Positions 37,033-47,900 of a DNA stretch of 64,000 bases are shown here, in pieces. The position numbers and the translations under genes were made by a program. Numbering within the stretch: position 1 is the stretch's first letter; each line of letters begins with the position of its first letter. Source of the stretch: Cranoglanis bouderius (lineage: Eukaryota; Chordata; Actinopteri; Siluriformes; Cranoglanididae); contig CM042540.1 in NCBI GenBank assembly GCA_023630585.1, positions 18,020,574 through 18,084,573 of the forward strand. Direction: 5' to 3'. The notes under the pieces were generated by a model. That model had not been told where the DNA came from and searched no databases. It worked only from the letters and a program-made list of their open reading frames with translations.

Positions 37033-37799
37033 GGCTGCTTATTTATGTCTTTAGCACTGGTCTGACTCCAAATAGCAAATCAAGATCTGCAACAAATCTA
37101 GGCTCAGTTAGAATATGTTTAATGGGCATGTTACAAATACGGCAATGACATATATTGGAATTTTTAAAAGTTTCTTTTTACCTTATATATAAATGAACTT
37201 TCAGCTCTGGGTGAAGCTTACATTGACAGCATTCAACTCTGTTTTACTGCTGTTGTAAAAGCATGTGTTTGATGATTAAATAAATGTATTTTTAAAAATT
37301 AAGTCATACTTATGTGGAGACTATTAAAGTCCTCCTTTATTCTTTATTCTTGTCACTAAAGACGATCTAAATAACATGAAATTATGAAAAAACATGAAAA
37401 ATTATGAAAAGGAAGAGTAATATAAAAAAGAATGAGATATATAAAAGTGCCTCTGTACAAAAAGATAACAAGCTGAGTTTGCTTATTATATTAGAACATA
37501 ATATGAAAAGTAGTACAATTGAGTGATTCTTTATCACTCAACGTTTGTAAAAAAAAAAAAAACAAACAAAAAAAAAAAAACATTGCTTTTCAGCAGTTTT
37601 AAATATAGTTAGGTTTGTCCAACTTAATTTAATTACCATGAGAAATAATCATGAGCTTTATTTGCAGGTATTCTATATCTCGACTTAGGGACACACATAG
37701 TTGAAATTTTTCCCAATTCCCAACAGACTTAATGCAACTCATGAAGGGCTTGATAATCAGCTGGCTCAGATGTGTCAGCAGTAGAGCAAACTTTCCAAT

Positions 37800-38934
37800 C
37801 TGGAGGGCAGTGGGTTGCAAACTAAGTAACTCAGGGTATCCCCCAGGGTTCTGTACTAGGTCCACTACTGTTTATAATTTACACTCTCCCACTAGGACAG
37901 ATCATCCGTAGTCACGGTCTCAGCTATCACTGCTATGCTGATGACACCCAGATTTATACATCCGCACGTTTTAATGAAACACATGCCATCAGCTCATTAA
38001 CTGCTTGTATCAATGATATAAAAATTTGGTTAAACAGTAACTTCCTCAAATTCAATGCTGACAAAACTGAGATCATGATTACTGGGCCACAATCACTTAT
38101 AAGAAATATTGACATTTGTATCAATGTTGATGGAAATCTGACCAAACCCTCTAAAACCATTAAGAATCTGGGAATCACTTTCGATCCATCTCTTACTTTT
38201 GAAGCCCACGTTAGAACCATCACTAAAACTGCTTTCTTTCATCTACGTCACATTGCACGACTCCGCCTCATTCTCAGTTTAAAGGATGCAGGATCAATAG
38301 TTCATGCTTTCATATCATCACGTCTTGACTACTGTAACTCACTCTTTACTGGCCTGCCAGCTAAAACTATTGCCCGATTACAATACATCCAAAACTCTGC
38401 AGCTAGAGTTCTCACTAACACCAAGCGTTCTGCACACATTACTCCCATCTTGTTTAGTCTTCACTGGCTACCTGTCTCATGCCGTATTAAGTTTAAAATT
38501 CTTCTCCTGACATATAAAGCTCTCAATGATCTGGCACCTCGTTATATGTGCGATCTGCTACATCCATACACACCAGTAGTACGCACTCTTCGTTCTTCTC
38601 ATTCCAAATTACTGTCTGTCTGCCCCTAGATTCCGTCTGTCTGCCCCTAGATTCCGTCTATCCACTTTTGGTGGGAGGTCCTTCAGTGTAGTTGCACCTA
38701 AACTGTGGAACTCTCTACCTCAGAGCCTCCGTGACGTCTCCTCTATTTCTATATTTAAAACTCAGCTTAAAACTTAAAATTTGACTAGTACTGAGTGATG
38801 TCTTATTTTCTGTTTTGTAATTGAGACTAAACAAAAACTTCTGTTGAAATGTATATTAATGTACTTTGTCCTGCTAAATGTATATGAAGTGTAAAGTGTC
38901 CTTGAGCTTGTGGAAAGGCGCTATATAAATAAAA

Positions 38935-38984
<50 letters not shown>

Positions 38985-38985
38985 T
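37800..38985 (+). mobile_element. 5'-truncated L2/CR1-type LINE with reverse-transcriptase frame and (ATT)n tail
   Basis: An open frame from about 37835 to 38629 encodes the RT C-terminal half: GIPQGSVLGPLLFIIY, the catalytic box YADDTQIY at about 37930-37955, and the downstream ARVLTNTKRSAHITPILFSL and HWLPVSCRIKFKI segments. A 21-bp tandem duplication (TCTGTCTGCCCCTAG unit) at about 38609-38651 brings in a stop. The 3' end reads GGAAAGGCGCTATATAAATAAA followed by an ATT microsatellite (about 38936-38984), as is typical for L2 elements. It is truncated at the 5' end and dead. Confidence 0.88.
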
Positions 38986-39379
38986 AACTTCTGTTAAAAG
39001 GGTTCAAGCTTGATGGTATTCTTAGATCCTGTCCTATTACTAGAATGAGGATGAGCATGAGGATATGCTTTTGATGGAGACTATAATGTCCTTCTGTAAG
39101 TTGTTCTGGATAAGCACATCTTCTAAATGTTGTAATTGTAAATGTAATGTAAATGGGTGACCAGACTAGGTTCCGTATATGGGTTCAGACAGTTCTCCTA
39201 GCCAAATACACTCTCTATTGATTAAAAATGCCCTGACTCTGCAAGGCTGTTTGCTCATGCTAAAGTCAGTTGTACTCAGTTGGGGCATTGGCACTATATA
39301 TGATGAACTTTGTATACTTTCCGCCTTCCTCTAAAGTGTGAGCTTCAGGGCTGTATATTATTTGACTACCTTAGAGAGT

Positions 39380-39940
39380 TCACTGGTGGACTGGGTCATG
39401 TTCTCCCAGTGTTCATGTGGGTTTCCTCCAGGTTCTCCGATTTCCTCCCACCTCCCAAAAACATGAAGGTAAGTTGATTGGCTATGCTCGATTGCCCCAT
39501 GTGGGTTCCTCTGGGTTTTTTTTTTATTTCCTCCCATCTCACAAAAACATGGTGGATTGGCTATGCTAAATTGCCCTTAGATAAGAATGTGTGTTTGTAT
39601 GTGTGCATGGTACCTTGCGATAGACATTAGATAGATAGATATTCTCACCTTGTGCACAGTGTTCCCATGATCACCGCATGACCCTGACTCAGATAAATTG
39701 GTAACTGAAGATGAATGAATGAATTCGAATTAGGCCTAATGCATTAAGAAAATGAGTTCTCAGCTCTCCAGGAATAAGGACTGTTATAAATCAAATCCCA
39801 ACACCACCAAGCTGCCACTGCTGGTCCCTTGAGCAAGGCCCTTAACCCTCAACTGCTCAGTTGTATAAAAAAAAATAGATAAATGTAAGTCGCTCTGGAC
39901 AAGGGCATCTGCCAAATGCCATAAATGTAAACGTTATAAA
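39380..39940. repeat. SINE-like interspersed repeat fragments
   Basis: Two repeated phrases, GGGTTTCCTCCAGGTTCTC and TTTCCTCCCATCTCAC, lie at 39419-39560, and a GATGAATGAATGAAT tail at about 39710-39724. At 39890-39930 is the reverse orientation of the fish fragment seen near 9236 (CATCTGCCAAATGCCATAAA). Confidence 0.6.
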
Positions 39941-40084
39941 TATTATTGAATAAAATCCCAATAACATGCATACTGGGTTGGGTAAACATTTTAGATGAAT
40001 ATACAAATACTCCTAAACCTGTAACTATGTACTTGTTAATTTAAAAAAAAAAAAAAAAAAAAAACCTTAATGATTTGGACAATG

Positions 40085-40280
40085 TGGGGAATGTTGGCTT
40101 AGTGGTTAGCACATTTGCCTAGTACCTCCAGGGTTGATGGTTCAAATCCAACCTCTGCCCCAGTTTCCTCCTCCAGTCCAAAGACATGTGTTGTAGACTG
40201 ATTGGCATTTCCAAATTGTCCATATTGTGTGAATGTGCAAGCAATTGTGTGTAAGATCAACAATGCAGAAAATGGATGGA
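40085..40280 (+). repeat. tRNA-derived SINE-like repeat, second copy
   Basis: It starts TGTTGGCTTAGTGGTTAGCAC, has a B-box-like GGTTCAAATCC at about 40139-40149, and continues with GATTGGCATTTCCAAATTG. It is shorter than the copy at 32393-32745 and ends AAAATGGATGGATTG. Confidence 0.7.
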
Positions 40281-40904
40281 TTGATTTGGACAATAGGAAG
40301 TTTCACATGATTATTTTCTAAAATAATCTTCTGCATACTTCTTTCGTACTACATTACTCGACATATACCGTACATTCAGCTATTATTGATGCAACTGAAC
40401 AGACCTGTGCCATTGTGTATTTAGTAAAATACAACTGTACCATAAAAACTAGGCATGGGCGGCCCTGAAGTATCTATATTTTGTATCCTGACGTTTCTAT
40501 TTAAACATCAGTCCTAATGTAAGAATATTAATACTGTACGTTAATTCTTAACAAACAGAAACTGGAATAAATATATACAGAACGTTAATACTGAGGTGCC
40601 GGATATGAACTACTTCTCCTTCTGTCCGCTGGTGCTGTTCTAATCTATCGAGACAAATATACCGCCTGTAGTTTTCTGCTGGAGGCATTTTCTGACAAGG
40701 TCACAGTGATAAAGTAGAGAAAATAAAACAAAATAGCCTCCTTGCAGTATCGTTTTGTGCGTTATGGTAGGTCAGACTGATAAGGTAGGAAGAATTGTTA
40801 GAACACACAGCCAAAAGAGCTGGGTGATTTTATTCAAACTGAAACCATGAAAATACAGCGGTGTTAAATGCAATTTTCTTTTCTTTTTGCTTGCGTTTAT
40901 ACAC

Positions 40905-41062
40905 AGGGGCGGATTTAGTGATCTGGGGGCCCTAAGCAAAATATAGGAATGGGGCCCTATTCAGTGTTTTAGCATCGATATTTAAATTTCCAGCATATGT
41001 TGTTTAGCATTACTAACTAAAAATATATATAACTTGCATTTTTAGGGGGCCCTTGGCTTCTG
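40905..41062. repeat. Interspersed repeat unit, copy 1
   Basis: The phrase GGGGCGGATTTAGTGATCT followed by GCAAAATATAGGAATGGGGC is repeated with changes at about 42226-42330. The two copies are direct repeats that flank the tRNA-Cys-like units and the Tc1 fragment. Confidence 0.6.
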
Positions 41063-41154
41063 ACAAGCGCAAGATTTAATTGTTAAAATGTTAAAGTGTT
41101 AAAATGACGTCCAGTTACAAACTCATGAAGTATCGTTCACTAATGCATTTTCAC

Positions 41155-41224
41155 TGGGGCTTAGCTGAGTGTTAGAGCATTTTGCTGCAGATCAGGAGGT
41201 CCCCTGTTCAAATCCGTTTGCCCA
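41155..41224 (+). pseudogene. tRNA-Cys-like pseudogene, unit 1
   Basis: The sequence follows a tRNA-Cys plan: TTAGCTGAGTGTTAGAGCAT (D arm), an anticodon loop with GCA in CTGCAGA, and TTCAAATCC (T arm). The acceptor stem GGGGCTT does not pair with TTTGCCC beyond the first three bases, so it is probably not functional. Confidence 0.7.
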
Positions 41225-41344
41225 ATATCTGGCTCTTGTCTGCATTGAAGTACCTAACTGTGACATGATTAGCGCTGGTTTTAATCGCGTTACAATAAAA
41301 TATCCTGTAAAAAAGCAGCAGCTATGATTCGAGTTCTGCTCACC

Positions 41345-41414
41345 AGGGGGTTAGCTCAAAAGTGGAGCATTATACTGTAGCTCAGGCGGTCCCCTGTTCA
41401 AATCCATGCACCCC
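41345..41414 (+). pseudogene. tRNA-Cys-like pseudogene, unit 2
   Basis: It has GGGGGTTAGCTC, GTGGAGCAT, GGTCCCCTGTTCAAATCC and a CACCCC end. The anticodon position reads GTA in CTGTAGC instead of GCA. The D loop contains an AAAA insertion. It is a degenerate copy of the same unit as 41155-41224. Confidence 0.65.
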
Positions 41415-41634
41415 AGACTGACTTGTGTGATTAAGTTATCCTTAACTGCTTTACAGTTTACAACATTAAAAGCCAAATGGAAATCACCAAAACGATAAAG
41501 GATATTATTTGTATATAATACCATAGCAGTATGGCAATTGCCATAGAAAACTATGGAATTTTTCCATCAGCCATTGATGCAATATGAATATCGCTAGTTT
41601 ACAATGCTTTCGATGATATCCCATTAAAAACCAG

Positions 41635-41688
41635 GTGCGAGCACTTCACGATCAAGAGGTCCCTGGTTCAAATCTAGGTGCCCCCTGC
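41635..41688 (+). pseudogene. tRNA-Cys-like pseudogene, unit 3 (5' half damaged)
   Basis: Only the 3' half is clear: GATCAAGAGGTCCCTGGTTC, then AAATCTAGGTGCCCCCT. This is the best preserved 3' half of the three units. The D arm and part of the anticodon arm are missing. Confidence 0.65.
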
Positions 41689-41779
41689 CTGGTTTGCATC
41701 ACAATACCTTTAAGTGATTTGCACTCTACACCATTATTACACCCATGGAAATTACCAATAGTATACCAAGGATATATCT

Positions 41780-42215
41780 CACTGAACACTATACTAATAC
41801 TGGGTAAGGTCTCCCTTTGCTTTCAAAGCAGCCATAATTAATTGTGGCATGGATTCCACAAGAAGTTGAAAACATTCCTCTGAGATTCTGGTCCATGTTG
41901 ACATGATTACATGCAGCTCCTGCAGATCTTTGTGCTGCAAATCCCTGTTCTACCACATCTCAAAGGTTTTCTATTGGATTCAGATCCAGTGACTGGAAAG
42001 GCCACTGGAAAAACATTGAACTTATGGGGTTCACGAAACCAGTTTGAGACGACTTTTGCTTTGTGACTTGGTGCATTATCGTGCTGGAAGTAGCCATTAG
42101 AAAATGGATAAATTGTGGTCTTGTTGGGATGCACATGATCAGCAACACTCAAATAGTCTGTGACATTCAAGCGATGATTGATTGGTATGATTGATGATAG
42201 ATTGGCCACCATACC
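41780..42215 (-). mobile_element. Tc1-like transposase fragment
   Basis: On the minus strand the translation contains ADHVHPNKTTIYPFSNGYFQ, then HDNAPSHKAKVVSNWF with the second catalytic D, and in a shifted frame SLDLNPIENL with the catalytic E. A frameshift separates them. The wording matches the same Tc1 family whose ends occur at 47465-48178. Confidence 0.8.
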
Positions 42216-42947
42216 TGCAATCAGGGATGGATTTAGTGATTTGGGGGTTTCTAGGCAAAATATAGGAATGGGGCCCTATTCAATGTTTTAACACAGATAT
42301 TTAAATTTTCAGCACGTTATTTATAAGTACATATAAATAACATGTTCCCTGTGACCCAGTAAGGATAGAGCCATTCCACCGAATGGGTGACATTTGCCTG
42401 TTGTAACTTTTAAAAATTAAAGTTTATTTTTATCTTTTTTCAACACTGACTCTAATAGCACACATATTCCACTGTTCAAAATGTATACTGGTCAATCTCG
42501 GGTAACTTTATTTCATTTTTCACAAGGTTTCAAAGTGGGAGATGGATGCATTTTTCTCAGTCCTGTTACCAAAAATCATGTGTCTTTTAAAAAGCAAGTT
42601 TAAAAGCAATGTCAACTAATTTCTTTGTTTTCCTCTCACAAAAGTTTTTATTTTAAAGAAATGGTTGGTTGCGTGTTTAAATAATTGATATTTATCACAA
42701 AAAAATCACTATATATGCACACAATGTGTATTTTTTTTTTTTTTTAAATGCAAAGACATTTTTTCATTTCAAAGGAGACCTAAACCTCAGGTTTATTTAT
42801 TTATTTATTTATTTTATCATACAACTAATTAAACTATTGGTTAAATGATGGACACATTTGAGAAAATCAGTGGTTTAACTTTATTTTTTAGAGAAAAACA
42901 ATTTAATAACAGGAATGAACACTGAGTAACAGGACTGTGTATCCAGA

Positions 42948-42950
<3 letters not shown>

Positions 42951-43032
<82 letters not shown>

Positions 43033-43305
43033 TGTGAGCGTGTGTGTATGTCTGTGTGTGTGTGTGTGTCTGTGTGTGTCTGTGTGTGTCTGTGTATGTC
43101 TGTGTGTGTGTGTGTGTATGTCTGTGTATGTGTGTGTGTCTGTGAGTGTGTGTGTATGTCTGTTTGTGTGTTTGTGTGTGTCTATGTCTGTGAGTGTGTG
43201 TGTACGTCTGTTTGTGTGTGTGTGTGTGTGTCTGTGTATGTCTGTGTGTGTATGTCTGTGAGTGTGTGTGTGTGTGTATGTCTGTTTGTGTGTGTGTGTG
43301 TATGT

Positions 43306-43337
<32 letters not shown>

Positions 43338-43360
43338 CTGTGAGTGTGTGTGTGTCCCAC
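42951..43360. repeat. Compound (CT)n/(GT)n microsatellite, about 410 bp
   Basis: A (TC)n run at about 42951-42975 passes into a long TG-rich tract broken by TCTG, TATG and GAG variants. Pure alternating TG segments are up to about 55 nt. Long open frames on both strands here (Cys/Val-rich and His/Thr-rich) result from low complexity, not genes. Confidence 0.95.
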
Positions 43361-44650
43361 ACCATCTGGGTCACCCTTCCTGTGGCTCGCCTCGAAAAAG
43401 TTCCACGTATCGGCAGTGAATCCTCGCCTGAAGAGCTTTTCTGCAGCACTTAGTGGTGGATTGGCTCCCTGTAATCACAGCATTCACACTGTAAAACTGA
43501 AACCTCCATATCTTAAGTAACAGTAACTGTAAAACTTCAAAATCAAGTAAATTGTAAATTGATTTAATATTCACACTAATAAATCAATACACCATAGGAT
43601 GCTACTCACTCCTGTTACCTATTACTCAGTCCTGTTATGGTTTATATGAGTAACAGGACTGAAGGTAACAGGACTGAGTTTTTAGCATAGAATTAGCAAA
43701 TACATGAAATATAGCCACATGGCATACATGCTAATAGCATGAGGATACTGAGCAAATTCTAGTGATTTACCAAAAATGTGTATATTTAAAATAAACAAAT
43801 AACATCTAAAAATAATTTAGGTAACAGGACAGTATGTTGAGATTGACCTTCTCAGACATAGTTGCAATATCATCAAATATACAGAAAAGAAAATGAGAGG
43901 ACTTACTTTTAGTCTTCCCATTGCCTTCAGAAGATTCAAATGACGCAACTTCCTGTTGAAAATGTGTCTTGTGGAATGTTCCAAGTTTTTCAAGGAGGGC
44001 AGTGAGTTAGGGTAACAGGACTGAGTGAAAACCGGGGACACGACTAAAATGTGTATTTTATCTAAAATGTTATGGATTTCTCATGAAAAAAAAAACATTT
44101 TAAATCATAGATTTGATATAAAGTCACAGAACAATGGAGGAAAAAAAGATTTCTGAAGGACTTTAATCATTATATTTCAATGTAAAGTATAGAGATAGAG
44201 AGTGGGGACATGCAAAAAATGCTATTTTTTAGTGTTCTAGGTAGTTTTTATTAATGTTTTTAATTATATATTTTAAATTTGCAGTTAGGTTTATGTGCAG
44301 GACACTTTGCTTAATAATAAAATGTATTTTACAGTTAATTGTCATGCATTTTTATACATATAATGTTCTGGGGACAGAAATGGCACCCATTCGGTGCAAT
44401 GGCTCGGTAAGCGGTACAGAAAATGGATGGATGTTAGAATACATTTATATTTATTTATACATTTATAAAACAGGCAGAATTAACCCTATGTGGCTTAATG
44501 TAACTAATTCCAGATTTTTTATTTATTTTTTTAAATTTCATACATAATTCTTGATACTGATATTTGGAAGATTCCCACTGTAAAATGGCGAATTTCTCTC
44601 TTTTTATACACAAGACTTTTCAAAGTATCAGTACTAGTATAAAAACAACA

Positions 44651-44664
44651 ACAACAACAACAAC

Positions 44665-44717
<53 letters not shown>
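44651..44717. repeat. (CAA)n/(TAA)n microsatellite upstream of rpa1
   Basis: A CAA run changes into a long AAT/TAA run just before the CpG-containing promoter region of rpa1. Confidence 0.9.
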
Positions 44718-44719
<2 letters not shown>

Positions 44720-44749
44720 TCAACAACAATAATAAATTGGATTGAAAAG

Positions 44750-44942
44750 AAAATGCACCGCACGGCTTACGCATTTCCGGTAGTGACGTAACCGACAGGA
44801 AGTGGCACCAAGCTTCGCGCGTTTTGAGTGAAAGTTGGCGCCACGAGTATTAGCACAACAAAACGCTTTGCTGTTGCGGAAGAATTGTGAATTAACATTA
44901 ACACGAGATTTCTGTTTGAACCAGGAGTCTTTTTGAGAAGTC
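44750..44942 (+). promoter_or_regulatory. rpa1 proximal promoter / 5' UTR
   Basis: The region just before the rpa1 start codon is relatively CG-rich against an AT-rich background. It shows a CRE/ATF-like TGACGTAA at 44784-44791, ETS-like TTTCCGG (44774-44780) and AGGAAGTGG (44797-44805), and an E2F-like TTGGCGCC at 44835-44842. Such sites suit a replication gene. There is no TATA box. The roles are inferred from motif shape only. Confidence 0.55.
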
Positions 44943-47900
44943 ATGACTGTTAAATTGTCAGAGGGCGCCATCGAGGTACGTCACAGAGTGCATGAGATAT
45001 AAATAAATACAATAAATATGAGGAATTGTCAGTACAGGCCCGGAATCATGGCTGCTCCCTGTTATGAAACATAGTTAGGTAAACTGTAGCGTGTATAATG
45101 AATAAACCAGTAATTAGGATACAGATAGTAATCGTTGTGGCTCTGTAATGTTCTTAATGAGCTGTTGTTTACTAAAGAGCAAGTAGTTTTGGAGCATTAG
45201 TGTTTTGATAAGAACCTGCCCATAGCTAGAATATAGGCAAGTCTATAAAAGCCTAGAGGCTTTTACAGAGCTGTAAAAGTATATAAATTCAGAAAATGTT
45301 TTGGAAAGTGTATGATTATTCTGTTGTCAAAGTAAAGTTGTCCTTTGTCTGTAGACTTTGCCTTATTCTCTGCACAAATGCACATAACGTGTTATCCCTT
45401 TTCATGATGCACTTTAAATGACCTTTGAAAAAGAAAAAAAAAAAGATTTTGACAAACCTAGTTTTAAGATTTTTTTTAAGCAGCTATAAGCAATGTTATC
45501 AGTTCACACGTACACCACCTTGTCTCACAAGAGTCTGAGTCTCACTTCTGCAATAAAGGGGGCCAAGGAGCACTTACTTTCACAGATCTAGAGAATTTGA
45601 CTGATGCGGAGGACGACCAACCACAGACCTTTTCCTGAACTCTGTTTAAACACGTAATCTCATTTACTCAACAGTGACTGCTGCACACGGAACTCTTTAA
45701 TACCTCTGAAAGCTGCTGTGAATGTGTGTGAAGTATGAATACAAGAAAGTGCAGAGAGCCAGTTAGGTTGTAACCTGAAGCTTGTTGCCAGAAAAGTGTG
45801 CGAAACTTATTAAAGATAGCTCATGATTTGGCAACTCTGCCTGGACGTATGAGACATGGAATAATCGTGATCAAATAACATTATGGAGATTCAGTTATCG
45901 TATAAGTGTCATGGATGCGTACAATCTGCATTTTACTTCAGGGTTGTATATTTATGATCTGGATTAGATTCTAATGTGTATTCGTTTGGCATAAGTTGCA
46001 AACTAACCACAGATGATCATTTTTGATAACAGATTTTAGGTGCAGCATTTCAGAAAGAAAGTGTCATGTGCGTTATGGTTTTGTATAAGTTTTAGCGGCC
46101 ATCTGTAGTTTCAGCCGGCTGACTTGCTAGGGAATCGATTCCTTTGGTGATAAAGCCTGTGATGCTGGTCTCGTGATTTTGGTTACATTTTCATTTGTTC
46201 TTATGTTTCAGGCCCTGATCAAAGGTAACGATGTTACAAACCCAGTTCTTCAGTTGATTGTGAGTATCTCCTATCACTACTATCATATGATTTTGTATGA
46301 TGCGTGTTCATATAGCTGTAAGGGAAATTTTCACAAGGACAGTTACATTTTGCAAAAAAAATTCCAAAGATCTATGTAAATGAACAGTATACAATCTAAG
46401 CTTTTTGACTGTTTATTGTATTATTGATTTGGCTCATTTTTATATATTTTTTTTGTGGGGGGTTTTGGGAGTTTCCACAAAACATTATAAAAACGCAAGA
46501 AACAAAACGCAGCTTTAAAAATGATGTTTTATGCACTAAAATATATTGTAAAGCATGTTTTAATTTTCAAAAACATTATTACTGTAACACTTTTTTCCAC
46601 TAATAAATATTTTCACTTGCTTCCTTTGGACACAATTCTAAATGTGTGCTAGAACTCAGGAAGCTATGATGAATTAAAACAGTACTGAATGTTAACAGAT
46701 TATAGGTTGCCCAATTTATCAGTTTGGCTGATTAATTGGCTGGATCTATCGGTTATCGGCAAAAATCCACACCGATAGTTTTTCCCAGTTGTGTCCGTTG
46801 CGGGAGCAGCTGAGAAGGGTCTGCTGTCGTACAGTATGAGAGCGGCCTCTAGAGGCGAAATTAAAACTATCACTGACAAATTTTGTTGTGTTATTTGAAG
46901 TGTTTTTTGGATTCATTTTGGATGTCTCTATTTTTATTTGTTATTTGGAGTGTTACTTTTTGGTTCAGTTTGGATGTATATCATTTATTTATATTTATAA
47001 ATATTCATAAATGTTTATTAATAATTAACATCTATTAATATTATTATTTATTTCATTTTAAAAAGTACAATACATTTTCATGGTACAGTCTGTACTGTTT
47101 ATTTTTGATATTAAAGTTCAGCAATATTTTACTTTGAGTGTTATGTTTTCATTCAGTATCAATTTTAAAAGCTATCGGGTGATTAGTTGGTTATCGGCAG
47201 GTACTGGAGCTCAATACATTTTTCAAAGTATATTTTGGTTGCATCTGTGAATTAATAGAATCGAAGTTGCATCGTGACAGTCTTTGACGTATCGGCAAAT
47301 ATCAAATCACTGGCTAAAAGATTCAATATTAGATCGTATCATCATGAAACTTACGATTTACACGCCTAGTGACTGTAAAGTTTTATTTTGTAAAACTTTT
47401 TTTTTTTTCCCAACATTTGTGTATCTGCAAACACATCCAGGTGTCAGGCATGGATGGCCTCATACACTCACTGTCCACTTTATTATGTACACCTGCACAT
47501 TCATGCTGTTATCTAATTAGCCAGTCACGTGGCTGCAGTACAATGCAAAAAAACTCATGCAGATACAGGTGAAGAGCTTCAGTTATGTTCACATCAGACA
47601 TCAGAAAGGGGAAAAAGTGTGATCTCTGTGACTTGGATGTTGGTACCAGATGGAGTTTGTGTATTTCAGAAGCTGCTAATCCCCTGGGATTTTCACACAC
47701 ACAACAGTCTCTAGAGTTTACAAGTGAGTGACAGTTCTGTGGGTGGAAATGCCATGTTGATAAGAAAGGTCAGAGGGAAATGGGCAGATTGGTTCAAGCT
47801 GCCAGGACGGCTGTAGTAACTCATAATCGCTCTTTACAACCGTGGTGAGCAGAAAAGCATCTCAGCATGCACAAAACATCAAACCTTGAGTTGGATGGTC

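Noticed and set aside
41156..41223. Functional tRNA-Cys gene
   Set aside because: The acceptor stem does not pair and the T-stem is mismatched; called a pseudogene instead.
42841..43453. Several long overlapping ORFs (up to 202 codons) rich in His/Thr or Cys/Val
   Set aside because: They are translations of the CT/GT microsatellite in different frames.
37033..44940. A serpinf1 or smyd4 gene expected from human synteny
   Set aside because: No serpin or SET/MYND motif was seen in any frame; only LINE, SINE, Tc1, tRNA-like and simple repeats.
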